From positions 1,922,001 through 1,986,000 of the forward strand of contig CP069300.1 of NCBI GenBank assembly GCA_016839165.1: a stretch of DNA of 64,000 nucleotides, written 5' to 3'. A program made the translations under genes and the position numbers. This document shows positions 35,523 to 44,376 of the stretch, piece by piece; position 1 is the stretch's first letter, and each line of letters starts with the position of its first letter. The DNA is from Bradyrhizobium sp. PSBB068 (GTDB taxonomy: Bacteria; Pseudomonadota; Alphaproteobacteria; Rhizobiales; Xanthobacteraceae). Under the pieces are notes generated by a model. That model was not told the DNA's origin. It worked only from the letters and a program-made list of their open reading frames with translations, and made no database searches.

Positions 35523-36229
35523 TCGCGGCTCGCGGATGCCGCGGCGATTGCGGCGTTGATCGCCGCGCGGTCGCTGGTTCCGGAAGGGTTACCGCGGGTC
35601 GGCATGAAGGTTCGGAACGGCACCCAGTGCTCGCGGCTGACCGCTTCCAGCCGTTGCAGCTCGCGCAATGGATCGGTGTGGTCGTCGACCCGGAGGTCGA
35701 GCAAGGGCCATTCCTCAGTGCCGTGGATCAGAAGGGCCGCCGACTGCTTGCCGCGCTTGTCGCCGCCGGCCGCCTCGCCGGCGAACATCGCCTTGATCAG
35801 CCGTTCCGAGAACGGGAGGCCTTCATTTGCGGCATAGACGCGCGCGGTCTCATCGAGCACCGCGGGTCCGGCCAGCATGTTGCCCGCGATCGAGAAGCCG
35901 TCGCCCGCGATATGGCCGAACCAATCGACGCAATCCTTGCCGGAATGCGCGGCGATGCGGCCCTTGCTGTCCATGACATGCACCTGCCGGCTCTCGCGGC
36001 CGCCGTCGGGTGCGAGCAGCGCCGCGATCATGTCATGCGGGCTCTTTCCCTCGCGCAGCAGCGCGAGGCCGTCGATGCCGTAATAAGGATTGACCAGCGC
36101 CTGTGTCGCGATGGCGCCGATCCTGGGTGCAATGTGCGGCACCAGCGCGCCGACCGCGAAGAACCGCGTCGCGACGGCGATGCCGAGCTGGCCGGTGGCG
36201 CTGTCGCGGGCGATGATCGACCAGGTCAT
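35519..36229 (-). CDS. DUF1028 family protein (Ntn-hydrolase-like)
   Basis: 236 residues, recognised by TWSIIARDSATGQLGIAVATRFFAVG at the N-terminus and VMDSKGRIAAHSGKDCVDWFGHIAG in the middle. The family has a predicted N-terminal-nucleophile hydrolase-like fold with no established activity, and often sits beside peptide importers and gamma-glutamyltransferase-like genes, as here. It starts 9 bp after the GGT stop and overlaps the DppD gene. Amide or lactam hydrolysis of the imported compound is a plausible role. Confidence 0.85.
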
Positions 36230-36238
36230 CTGAAACCT

Positions 36239-38044
36239 CTAGCGGCCCGCAGCGTAACCCTGCATGCCGCGCGGGTTGGCGGCGGCACGGCGGCGGGGGC
36301 CGACCTTCGAGGCCGCGGTGAGGCGGCCTTCCGACCAATCGGGGCCGATCTCCACCACGTGGCCGCGGCGTTTCAATTCATCGATGGTCGATTTCGGAAC
36401 GCGATTTTCCAGCACCAGCACGCCGGGGCGCGATGTGCGCGGCCAGAACGAGATTGGGAAATGCTCGGAGTGCCAGGCCGGCGCGTCGATCGCCTCCTGC
36501 AGATTCAGCTTCGCATGGACGTGGCGCAGGAAGAATTGCGTGATCCACTGATCCTGCTGGTCGCCGCCCGGCGAGCCCCAGGAGAGATACGGCTCGCCGT
36601 CGCGCAGCGCCATGGTCGGCGACAGCGTGGTGCGCGGCCGCTTGCCCGGCGCCAGCGAGGCCGGGTGGTTCTCCTCCAGCCAGAACATCTGGGCGCGGCT
36701 GCCGAGGCAGAAGCCGATCTCGGGAATGACAGGCGAGGATTGCAGCCAGCCGCCGGACGGCGTCGCCGAGATCATGTTGCCGGCCTTGTCGATGATGTCG
36801 AAATGCACGGTGTCGCCGCGCACCTCGCCGAACCGGCCGACCGTCGGCTCGCCGGCGCCCATGGCGCCGACCGCCTCGCGATGCCCTTCGGCGCGGCGCA
36901 GCTTCACGACGCCGCCGAAACCTGCGACCGAGCCGGGGCGGAAGTCGAGCGAGGCCTTGTCCTTCGAGATCAGCTTGCGCCGCTCGTTGTTATAGGCATC
37001 GGACAGCAGCGTCTCGATCGGGATATCGGTGAACTTGGGATCGCCATAGAACGTCTCGCGATCGGCATAAGCGAGCTTGGCGGCTTCGATCTGCAAATGG
37101 ATGAAGTCGGGGCCTGCGGGGTCGAGCCCGTCGAGCTCAAAGCCCTTCAACAGCGCGAGCTGCTGCAGCATCACCGGACCCTGGCTCCAGACCCCGGCCT
37201 TCTGCACGGTGTAGCGGCCGTAATCATAGGTCAGCGGCGCCTCGATGGTGGGCTGCCATCGCGCCATGTCGTCGGCCGACAGCACGCCGCGATGTGGCGC
37301 GCCGGAGACGTCCATCACCTCCTGGGTGCGGCAGAACTTGTCGATCGCCTCGGCGACGAAGCCCTTGGACCAGGCCTGCCGGGCGCGCTCGATCTGCGCC
37401 ACGCGATCGCCGCCGGCGCTCTCCGCCTCGGTCAGGATGCGCGCATAAGTCTCCGCAAGCTTCTTGTTGGTGAAGAGCGTGCCGGGCTTCGGCACCTCGC
37501 CATTGGGCAGATAGACGTCGGCCGATGTGGTCCAGTATTTCCGGAACAGCTGCTCGACGGTCTTGATGGTCGCTGACGCACGCTCGACCAGCGGATGGCC
37601 GTCGCGGGCATAAAAGATCGCGGGCTCCAGCACGTCGCGCAGCTTCAGCGTGCCGTAGTCGCGCAGCAGCAGCATCCAGGTTTCGAACGTACCGGGCACG
37701 CAGGCGGCGAGCAGACCGGTGCCGGGCACCATCTCGAGGCCCTCGCTACGGTAGTGGGCAATCGTTGCCTTCGCCGGCGCCGGGCCCTGGCCGCAGATCA
37801 CCTCGCTCTTGCCGCGCTTGACGTCGTGCACGATGATCGGAACGTCGCCGCCGGGGCCGTTCAGATGCGGCTCGACCACCTGCAGCGTGAAGGCGGCTGC
37901 AACGCCGGCGTCAAAGGCGTTGCCGCCTTTTTCCAGCGTCGCCATGCCGACCGCTGTGGCGATCCAGTGCGTCGAGGTGACGACGCCGAAGGTGCCTTCG
38001 ATCTCAGGCCTTGTGGTGAATGGATCGGGGTTGACGTTGCTCAT
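36239..38044 (-). CDS. Gamma-glutamyltransferase family protein, cytoplasmic
   Basis: 601 residues of the self-cleaving Ntn-hydrolase GGT family. The predicted nucleophile after autocleavage is T412 in RGDTVHFDIID; SPGGDQQDQW and LAPGKRPRTTLSPTM are conserved C-terminal blocks. There is no signal peptide (it starts MSNVNPDPFTTRPEIEG), unlike periplasmic GGT, so it should act on imported substrate. ATG 38044 has GGTGA in register; GTG 38053 is part of that ribosome site. It lies in the middle of two peptide importers and before DUF1028. It could equally be an acylase of the cephalosporin-acylase type. Confidence 0.85.
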   Translation of the reverse strand: MSNVNPDPFTTRPEIEGTFGVVTSTHWIATAVGMATLEKGGNAFDAGVAAAFTLQVVEPHLNGPGGDVPIIVHDVKRGKSEVICGQGPAPAKATIAHYRSEGLEMVPGTGLLAACVPGTFETWMLLLRDYGTLKLRDVLEPAIFYARDGHPLVERASATIKTVEQLFRKYWTTSADVYLPNGEVPKPGTLFTNKKLAETYARILTEAESAGGDRVAQIERARQAWSKGFVAEAIDKFCRTQEVMDVSGAPHRGVLSADDMARWQPTIEAPLTYDYGRYTVQKAGVWSQGPVMLQQLALLKGFELDGLDPAGPDFIHLQIEAAKLAYADRETFYGDPKFTDIPIETLLSDAYNNERRKLISKDKASLDFRPGSVAGFGGVVKLRRAEGHREAVGAMGAGEPTVGRFGEVRGDTVHFDIIDKAGNMISATPSGGWLQSSPVIPEIGFCLGSRAQMFWLEENHPASLAPGKRPRTTLSPTMALRDGEPYLSWGSPGGDQQDQWITQFFLRHVHAKLNLQEAIDAPAWHSEHFPISFWPRTSRPGVLVLENRVPKSTIDELKRRGHVVEIGPDWSEGRLTAASKVGPRRRAAANPRGMQGYAAGR

Positions 38045-38104
38045 GCTATTCACCGTTAGGCGGCTTGCCGGACTTGTTGCGCGCGCACTTGATCACAGCC
38101 GGGC

Positions 38105-38114
38105 TGGTATGCCA
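38105..38114. promoter_or_regulatory. GntR-type half-palindrome upstream of GGT gene
   Basis: TGGTATGCCA, one transition from a perfect palindrome, lies in the 106-bp gap between system 2 and the GGT gene. It resembles FCD/GntR operators of the T-GTATAC-A type. It may mark an internal promoter of the long minus-strand run. No GntR gene is adjacent. Confidence 0.25.
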
Positions 38115-38150
38115 ACCGCTTGGTGCACATGGCCGCTCCCATCCGCGTGA

Positions 38151-39146
38151 TCAAGCCGGAACGGCGGCGGCGGGGCTGTTGACGGCGTGGCAGGCGACGC
38201 CGTCGATCAGGTCCGGCGGCTTCTCCCGGCAGAGATCGAAGGCGAGGGGACAACGCGGGTTGAACGAGCAGCCCGGCGGCGGGTTGATCGGGTTCGGGAT
38301 CTCGCCCTTGACCGGAATGCGCTGGCGGCCGGACATCGCAAGATCCGGAACCGCACCGAGCAGCATCCTGGTGTAGGGCATCCGCGGGTTCTCGAACAAT
38401 TGCCGGCCCTCGGCGATCTCGACGATACGGCCGAGATACATCACGCCGATCCGGCTCGCCATGTGGCGGACCACCGCGAGATTGTGGCTGATGAACAGAT
38501 AGGTCAGGCCGAACTTGTCCTGCAGGTCGCGCATCAGGTTGAGGATCTGCGCCTGCACCGAGACGTCGAGCGCCGAGGTCGGCTCGTCACAGACGATGAA
38601 CTCGGCCTCGGAGGCGAGCGCGCGGGCGATCGCGATGCGCTGCCGCTGGCCGCCGGAAAACTCGTGCGGGAATTTCTGGCCGTCGTCGGGATGCAGGCCG
38701 ACCAGCGAGAGCAGTTCGCCGACCCGGGCCTTGATGTCGCGTTCGCTCTGGATCAGCTCGAAGGCGCGGATCGGCTCGGCGACGATGGCGGCGACCCGGT
38801 AGCGCGGGTTGAGGCTCGCATAGGGGTCCTGGAAGACCATCTGGATGCGCCGGCGCAGCCGGCGGCGCGCCTGGCCCTGCCGCGGATCGGTCATCGAGAC
38901 GCCATCGATGACGACCTCGCCCGAACTCGGCGGCAAAAGGCCGACGACCATGCGCGCGACCGTGGTCTTGCCCGAGCCGGATTCGCCGACCAGCGCAAAG
39001 GTCTCGCCGCGCTTGATGTCGAAGCTGACGCCGTCGACGGCCTTCAAGAGTTCGAGATGGCCGCCCTCGATCACGCGGTTGAGCCACGGCTTCGAGACGT
39101 CGAAGACACGGCGCAAATTCCTGACCTCGATCAATGTCCCGCTCAT
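38151..39146 (-). CDS. Oligopeptide-type ABC ATPase, DppF/OppF family (system 2)
   Basis: 331 residues. Walker A GESGSGKTT, Q-loop [13 protein letters not shown], signature [15 protein letters not shown], Walker B FIVCDEPTSALD and the cysteine pattern PGCSFNPRCPLAFDLC. It overlaps the DppD gene of system 2 (ATGA). It is the last gene of system 2, upstream of the GGT gene on the same strand. Confidence 0.92.
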   Translation of the reverse strand: MSGTLIEVRNLRRVFDVSKPWLNRVIEGGHLELLKAVDGVSFDIKRGETFALVGESGSGKTTVARMVVGLLPPSSGEVVIDGVSMTDPRQGQARRRLRRRIQMVFQDPYASLNPRYRVAAIVAEPIRAFELIQSERDIKARVGELLSLVGLHPDDGQKFPHEFSGGQRQRIAIARALASEAEFIVCDEPTSALDVSVQAQILNLMRDLQDKFGLTYLFISHNLAVVRHMASRIGVMYLGRIVEIAEGRQLFENPRMPYTRMLLGAVPDLAMSGRQRIPVKGEIPNPINPPPGCSFNPRCPLAFDLCREKPPDLIDGVACHAVNSPAAAVPA

Positions 39147-40126
39147 GCCGCCGTCTCCTTCGCCGGCTCGAACAGATGGCAGGCCACCGATTGGGTGCCC
39201 TGCCGGATCGGTTCGGGCCGTTCGACGCAGCAGCGATCGAAGGCAAACGCACAGCGCGGGTTGAACGGGCAGCCCGGCGGGATCGCCGACAGCCGCGGCA
39301 TCGAACCGGGGATCTGCACCAGGCGCTTGTCTTCGCCCGCAAGCGTCGGGATCGCGCCCATCAAACCCTTGGCATAGGGATGCAGCGGATTGCGCACCAC
39401 CTCCTGCACCGGGCCGATCTCGGCGATGCGGCCCGAATACATCACTGCGACACGGTCGCAGGTCTCGGCGATCACGCCCATGTCGTGGGTCACCAGCATC
39501 ACCGCGGTGCCGTGGTCGCGGCCGAGCCGCTTGATCAGCGCGATGATCTGCGCCTGCACCGAGACGTCGAGCGCGGTGGTCGGCTCGTCGGCGATGATCA
39601 GCTCCGGCTCGGCGCAGATCGCGAGCGCAATGACGACGCGCTGACGCATGCCGCCCGAGAATTCGTGCGGGTAGCCGTCGATGCGCTTCTCGGGGGCGGG
39701 AATGCCGACCTCGGCGAGCAAGTCGATGGCACGCCTGCGCGCGGCGCTCTCGCTGAGGTTGGTGTGGGTGCGGATGGTTTCGATGATCTGGTCGCCGATC
39801 CGGTAGAGCGGATTGAGGCTGGTCAGCGGATCCTGGAAGATCATCCCGATCCGCTTGCCCCTGACTCTGCGGATCTCCTCTGACGGGAGATGGTCGATCC
39901 GGGTGCCCGACAGCTCGATCTCGCCGGCGGAGATGCGGCCGGGCGGATCGATCAGCCCGATCACCGCAAGGCCGGTGACCGACTTGCCGGCGCCGGACTC
40001 GCCGACCATGCCGAGCACCTCGCCCTTGGCGATGTCGAACGACACGCCGTTGATGGCGCGCAAGGTCGCGCGGCGGGTGACGAATTCCACCTCGAGGTTC
40101 CGGACGGAGAGAACAGGCTTGGTCAT
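39143..40126 (-). CDS. Oligopeptide-type ABC ATPase, DppD/OppD family (system 2)
   Basis: 327 residues from ATG 40126 (MTKPVLSVRNLEVEF), which overlaps the permease stop. A longer frame to 40228 lies inside the permease gene and is discarded. Walker A GESGAGKSV, Q-loop MIFQDPLTSLNPLY, signature FSGGMRQRVVIALAI, Walker B LIIADEPTTALD and C-terminal PGCPFNPRCAFAFDRC are all present. Confidence 0.92.
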   Translation of the reverse strand: MTKPVLSVRNLEVEFVTRRATLRAINGVSFDIAKGEVLGMVGESGAGKSVTGLAVIGLIDPPGRISAGEIELSGTRIDHLPSEEIRRVRGKRIGMIFQDPLTSLNPLYRIGDQIIETIRTHTNLSESAARRRAIDLLAEVGIPAPEKRIDGYPHEFSGGMRQRVVIALAICAEPELIIADEPTTALDVSVQAQIIALIKRLGRDHGTAVMLVTHDMGVIAETCDRVAVMYSGRIAEIGPVQEVVRNPLHPYAKGLMGAIPTLAGEDKRLVQIPGSMPRLSAIPPGCPFNPRCAFAFDRCCVERPEPIRQGTQSVACHLFEPAKETAA

Positions 40127-41082
40127 CGGAGCTTTGGGTTGAGCGCGTCGCGCAGCCAGTCGCCGAGCAGGTTGATGGACAGGATCAGCCCGGCCAAGGC
40201 AATGCCCGGGAACGCGACGATCCACCATTCGCCGGCGAACAGATAGTTGTTGCCGATCCGGATCAGGGTGCCGAGCGAGGGCATGGTGTCGGGCATGCCG
40301 GAGCCGAGGAACGACAACGTCGCCTCGGTGATGATCGCGAGCGCGAGGTTGATGGTGGCGATGACGAGGATCGGGCCCATCGTATTCGGCAGCACGTGCC
40401 GCAGCATGATTTTCTGCGCCGGCAGGCCGATCAGCTGCGCCGCCGCCACATAATCCTTGTTCTTCTCGACCATCACCGATCCGCGCACGGTGCGGGCATA
40501 TTGCACCCAGAAGCTGAGGCCGATCGCGATGATCAGCACGCCGAGCGTGCTCATCTCGTCGAGCCGGTTGCCGAGCAGCGACTTGGCGACGCCATTAACC
40601 AGCAGTGCGATCAGGATCGCCGGAAAGGTGAGCTGCACGTCGGCGATCCGCATGATCACGCTGTCGACCACGCCGCCGAAATAGCCGGCGACCAGCCCGA
40701 GGGCGATGCCGAGCGCGCCGGCGAAGACCACGCCGGCCAAGCCGACCGCAAGCGAGATGCGCAGGCCGTAGAGGATCGCCGAGAGCACGTCGCGGCCCTG
40801 CTCGTCGGTGCCGAGCAGGAACGGGCTCTGGCCGTCGGCGGTCCACAGCGGCGCGATCCGCGAGTTCATCAATTGCAGCTGCGCCGGATCGAACGGGTTC
40901 TGCACCGCAAGCCAGGACGCGAAGATCGCCAGCAGGAAGAACGCGAGCGTGATCGCGGCAGCGACCATCGTCAGTTTGGAGCGGCGGAACGAATAGAAAA
41001 TGTCGCTGTCGAGCGCGCGCTTGAACCAGCCGGCAGCCGGCTCGTGGTCCTGCGTGCGATCGGGGACGACGGCGTCTGACAT
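40123..41082 (-). CDS. Oligopeptide-type ABC permease, DppC/OppC family (system 2)
   Basis: 319 residues. The first membrane segment MVAAAITLAFFLLAIFASWL and FLLGTDEQGRDVLSAILYGLRISL define it as DppC type. The coupling loop is YVAAAQLIGLPAQKIMLRHVLPN. It lies 11 bp after its DppB partner and overlaps the ATPase start. Confidence 0.92.
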   Translation of the reverse strand: MSDAVVPDRTQDHEPAAGWFKRALDSDIFYSFRRSKLTMVAAAITLAFFLLAIFASWLAVQNPFDPAQLQLMNSRIAPLWTADGQSPFLLGTDEQGRDVLSAILYGLRISLAVGLAGVVFAGALGIALGLVAGYFGGVVDSVIMRIADVQLTFPAILIALLVNGVAKSLLGNRLDEMSTLGVLIIAIGLSFWVQYARTVRGSVMVEKNKDYVAAAQLIGLPAQKIMLRHVLPNTMGPILVIATINLALAIITEATLSFLGSGMPDTMPSLGTLIRIGNNYLFAGEWWIVAFPGIALAGLILSINLLGDWLRDALNPKLR

Positions 41083-41093
41083 CGGTCAGCCCC

Positions 41094-42074
41094 TCACGCT
41101 GCGCGGCTGACGGTTGACCGCAGGCGCGGATCGACCACGGTGTAGAGGATGTCGACCACGAGATTGATGGTGACGAAGATCAGCGAGACCATCAGGAGAT
41201 ACGCGGCCATGATCGGGATATCGACGTTTTGCACGGCCTGCACGAACAGAAGCCCCATGCCCGGCCATTGGAACACGGTTTCGGTGATGATCGAGAAAGC
41301 AATAACCGAGCCAAACTGCAGGCCGGCCACGGTGATCACCGGAACCAGGGTGTTCTTCAGCGCATGGCCGAAATGGATCGCACGCGTGGTCAGCCCGCGG
41401 GCGCGGGCGAAGCGGATATAGTCGGTCCGCAGCACTTCCAGCATTTCGGCGCGCACCAGCCGCATGATCAGGGTCATCTGGAATAGTCCGAGCGTGATCG
41501 CCGGCATGATCAGCGCCTTCAGGCCGGAGACCGTGAGCAGCCCGGTGGTCCACCAGCCGAGCTTCACCACCTCGCCGCGGCCGAAGGACGGCAGCCAGCC
41601 CAGCGTCACGGCGAACAGATAGATCAGGAGGATGCCGATCAGAAAGGTCGGCAGCGAAATGCCGATCAGCGATACCGCCTGGAATAATTTGGCCAGCACG
41701 GTGTCGCGGCGCAGCGCCGAATAGACCCCCATCAGGATGCCGGCTGCCATCGCGAACAGCGTCGCGCAGATCGCAAGCTCCAGCGTCGCCGGCAGCCGTT
41801 CCGCCAACAGCGAGGAGACCGGCAGGCGGAACTGGTAGGACACCCCGAACTTGAACTGCACGGCATTGATGAAGTAATGGCCGAACTGCACCAGCACGGG
41901 ATCGTCAAGGCCGAGCGATTGCCGGATCGAGGCGCGCTCCGCGGCCGAGGTGTCGATCGACACCATCTGGTTCACCGGGTCGCCGGCGAAACGGAACATC
42001 GCGAACGCGATGACGCCGACGGCGAGCATCACGCCGATCGCCTGCAGTACGCGGCGCAGAGTGAAAGCCAGCAT
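41094..42074 (-). CDS. Oligopeptide-type ABC permease, DppB/OppB family (system 2)
   Basis: 326 residues starting FTLRRVLQAIGVMLAVGVIAFAMFRFAGDP, typical for DppB. About six membrane helices, and a coupling loop YIRFARARGLTTRAIHFGHALKN. It follows the binding-protein gene after a 103-bp gap that carries a strong hairpin. Confidence 0.92.
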   Translation of the reverse strand: MLAFTLRRVLQAIGVMLAVGVIAFAMFRFAGDPVNQMVSIDTSAAERASIRQSLGLDDPVLVQFGHYFINAVQFKFGVSYQFRLPVSSLLAERLPATLELAICATLFAMAAGILMGVYSALRRDTVLAKLFQAVSLIGISLPTFLIGILLIYLFAVTLGWLPSFGRGEVVKLGWWTTGLLTVSGLKALIMPAITLGLFQMTLIMRLVRAEMLEVLRTDYIRFARARGLTTRAIHFGHALKNTLVPVITVAGLQFGSVIAFSIITETVFQWPGMGLLFVQAVQNVDIPIMAAYLLMVSLIFVTINLVVDILYTVVDPRLRSTVSRAA

Positions 42075-42134
42075 CTCTACCTTTCACTGCTCTTGAAACG
42101 CGGCACGCGGCATTGCGCGCCCGGAAAACGAGAA

Positions 42135-42160
42135 GTCCCGGAAGCAGGCGCTTCCGGGAC
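42135..42160 (-). promoter_or_regulatory. Strong hairpin after binding-protein gene (system 2)
   Basis: GTCCCGGAAGC (42135-42145), 4-base loop, GCTTCCGGGAC (42150-42160): a perfect 11-bp stem. On the minus strand it is followed by a pyrimidine-rich CTTCTCGTTTTCC. It lies 18 bp after the binding-protein stop, so it is probably a partial terminator or 3'-end protector making receptor message more abundant than permease message. Confidence 0.6.
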
Positions 42161-42177
42161 CCAATTCGCCAAAACCA

Positions 42178-43776
42178 CTATTCACCCTGTTTGGTCGCCC
42201 AGTAGAGCAGGACCTGGTTGTCCGCACGCTGGGTCAGCTTGACCTTTTTCGATACGCCCCATGCCAGCGACTGCTGGTGCAGCGGGATGTAGCCATAGTC
42301 CTTGATGACGATCTCGTAGGCCTGCTTGATCAGCTGGTTGCGCTTGGCGTCGTCGGCCTCGACCAGCACCTTGTCGGTCAGCTCGTCGACTTCCTTGTTG
42401 CAATAGCCGCCGAGATTGGCCTCGCCCCGCGTGGAATCCTTCGGATCGGGCCGGCAGCCGAAAATGTCGTGCAGCACGTTGTGGGAATCCGAGGTCGCCG
42501 GCGTCCAGCCCAGCATGAAGAGCGAGGTCTGGTAGCCGCCGGGCTTCAGCACCTTGGCGAAATACTGCGCCTTCGGCTGCGCCAGCAGGTTCACCTTGAT
42601 GCCGATGCGGGCCAGCATGCCGACCACAGCCTGGCAGATCGCGGCGTCGTTGACATAGCGGTCGTTCGGGCAATCCATCGTGACTTCGAAGCCGTTCGGA
42701 TAGCCGGCGTCGGCGAGCAGCTTCTTGGCGCCGTCGGGATCGAGCTTCGGCCGGGTGAACTCCTTCGACAGCGGATAGAGCTCGGGCGCGATCATCAGCG
42801 TCGAGGGCGTCGACATGCCGCGCATGACGCGGGTCTTGATCAGCTCGACGTCGATCGTCTTGTAGAAGGCTTCGCGGACGCGGATGTCCTTGAACGGGTT
42901 CTTGCCCTTGACGCTGGAGTACAGCAGCTCGTCGCGCGCCATGTCCATGCCGATGAAGATGGTGCGGATCTCCGGCCCGGTCAGGACGGTCGCGGTGCCG
43001 CTCGAATTGACGCGCTGGATATCCTGGATTGGAACCGGCTCGATGACGTCGACCTCGCCCGAGAGCAGCGCGGCGACGCGGGTGGCGTCCGAGCCGATCG
43101 AGGTGAAGATGATCTCCTTGAGATTATGCTCCGGCTTGCGCCAGTAATCCGGGTAGACCTTGAAGACGGTCTTCACGCCGGGCTGGTGGCTCTCGATCGT
43201 GAAGGGCCCGGTGCCGTTCTCGTGCAGCGCCGCGTAGCTCGGGGTGGTGGCGGAGGCCGGCGTCGGTGCGACCGAGTTGTTCTCCTCGCACCATTTCTTG
43301 TCCATGATGTACCAGCTATCCCATTGCGAGGTCAGGATGGGATTGGGCGAGTCCAGCGTCACGTCGACCGTGTAATCGTCGACCTTGGTGAACTTGGCGT
43401 CGGGCGGGACGTTGCTGAGGAAGTTGGAGCCCTTGGCGCGGACGCGATCCGCCGAGAACAGCACGTCGTCGGCGGTGAAGGGGTCGCCATTGTGGAATTT
43501 CACGCCCTTGCGCAGATGAAAGCGCCATTTGGTCGGGCTCACCGTTTCCCAGCTTTCCGCCAGCGCCGGGATGATCTTCAGGTTCTTGTCGCGAGCGACC
43601 AGTCCTTCATAGACGTGGCCGTGATGCGCGATCGTCGTGGTTTCCTTCAGCGTGTATGGATCCAGCGACTTCAGCTCGCCCTGGTTGGCGTATTTCAGCG
43701 TCTGGGCCGATGCCGGCAAGGCAAGGGCGAGCAGTGCGACGGCAGTCGCCGCAAACAAACTCCAACGTACCGACAT
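42178..43776 (-). CDS. ABC peptide/solute-binding protein, SBP_bac_5 family (system 2)
   Basis: 532 residues. Signal peptide MSVRWSLFAATAVALLALALPASAQ, then TLKYANQGELKSLDPYTLKE. LRKGVKFHNGDPFTADDVLFSADR is the family motif. It is the first gene of the 13.7-kb minus-strand run (43776 to 30041). Only 24 bp separate its stop side from the downstream hairpin's end. The ligand is unknown and may differ from that of system 1, since the two receptors clearly diverge. Confidence 0.91.
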   Translation of the reverse strand: MSVRWSLFAATAVALLALALPASAQTLKYANQGELKSLDPYTLKETTTIAHHGHVYEGLVARDKNLKIIPALAESWETVSPTKWRFHLRKGVKFHNGDPFTADDVLFSADRVRAKGSNFLSNVPPDAKFTKVDDYTVDVTLDSPNPILTSQWDSWYIMDKKWCEENNSVAPTPASATTPSYAALHENGTGPFTIESHQPGVKTVFKVYPDYWRKPEHNLKEIIFTSIGSDATRVAALLSGEVDVIEPVPIQDIQRVNSSGTATVLTGPEIRTIFIGMDMARDELLYSSVKGKNPFKDIRVREAFYKTIDVELIKTRVMRGMSTPSTLMIAPELYPLSKEFTRPKLDPDGAKKLLADAGYPNGFEVTMDCPNDRYVNDAAICQAVVGMLARIGIKVNLLAQPKAQYFAKVLKPGGYQTSLFMLGWTPATSDSHNVLHDIFGCRPDPKDSTRGEANLGGYCNKEVDELTDKVLVEADDAKRNQLIKQAYEIVIKDYGYIPLHQQSLAWGVSKKVKLTQRADNQVLLYWATKQGE

Positions 43777-44127
43777 GTGATCCCGCGTCCCCCATTTTTA
43801 TCCGCCGGCTGCTTTGTCCGGCTGGTATTATTGATGCATGTTGCCAGAGTTTGCCGGCCGTGCAAGCGCGATTTCCTGGAGGGTTAATCGGCTCGCGCGG
43901 GTGCAGCGCAACCAATGGAATTTGAGAGTAGGCGGGTGGTGCGCGCGCGTGACATTCGACTTTCGGAGTGCTGTTGCTGGCCACAAACCCTTTGGTTGAC
44001 CATAAGGCGTGATTGAGGCCGACTGTCCGTTGGGGCAGCTATGGCTCGCTTGCGCAACCGACCCCGTCCCGGCGATACTGCGCCGGGCCAAGCGGAGCTG
44101 GGCTGAGGCGCATTTGAGGAGGCGGAT
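43777..44127. other. 351-bp intergenic region between divergent operons
   Basis: No coding frame with a ribosome site was found. It must hold the promoters of the minus-strand importer run and the plus-strand lipid operon. Visible items are a minus-strand TAATAC box (43830-43825) without a good -35, a TTGACC on the plus strand near 43998 without a good -10, and a CCGGCTG direct repeat (43804 and 43818). Nothing is decisive. Confidence 0.4.
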
Positions 44128-44376
44128 ATGAAGGTCAACGTCGAGGTAGATTGTACGCCCCTTGAAGCGCGGCAGTTCTTCGGTCTGCCCGATGTGCAGC
44201 CGATGCAGACCGCGGTCATGGACAAGCTGCAGCAGCAGATGCTGTCCAACATCGAGAAGATTTCGCCGGAATCGCTGATGCAGAGCTGGTTCACCTTCGA
44301 TCCCAAGCTCGCCGAACGCTTCCAGGACATGTTCGTGGCGATGGCCGGCTTCGGCGGCTCCAGCAAGAAGAAATAG
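44128..44376 (+). CDS. DUF6489-like small protein
   Basis: 82 residues starting MKVNVEVDCTPLEARQFFG, with PDVQPMQTAVMDKLQQQM and a lysine-rich end (GGSSKKK). I recognise it tentatively as DUF6489, a small alphaproteobacterial family of unknown function. ATG 44128 has GAGGAGG upstream. It is the first gene of the lipid-type operon, its stop overlapping the GTG of the hydrolase. The SWFTFDPKLAERFQDMF segment is reminiscent of phasin-like helices, but that is only a resemblance. Confidence 0.7.
   Translation: MKVNVEVDCTPLEARQFFGLPDVQPMQTAVMDKLQQQMLSNIEKISPESLMQSWFTFDPKLAERFQDMFVAMAGFGGSSKKK

Noticed and set aside
40127..40228. Extended N-terminus of the system 2 DppD ATPase
   Set aside because: It lies inside the permease gene in another frame. 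The family N-terminus starts at ATG 40126 with ATGA overlap.
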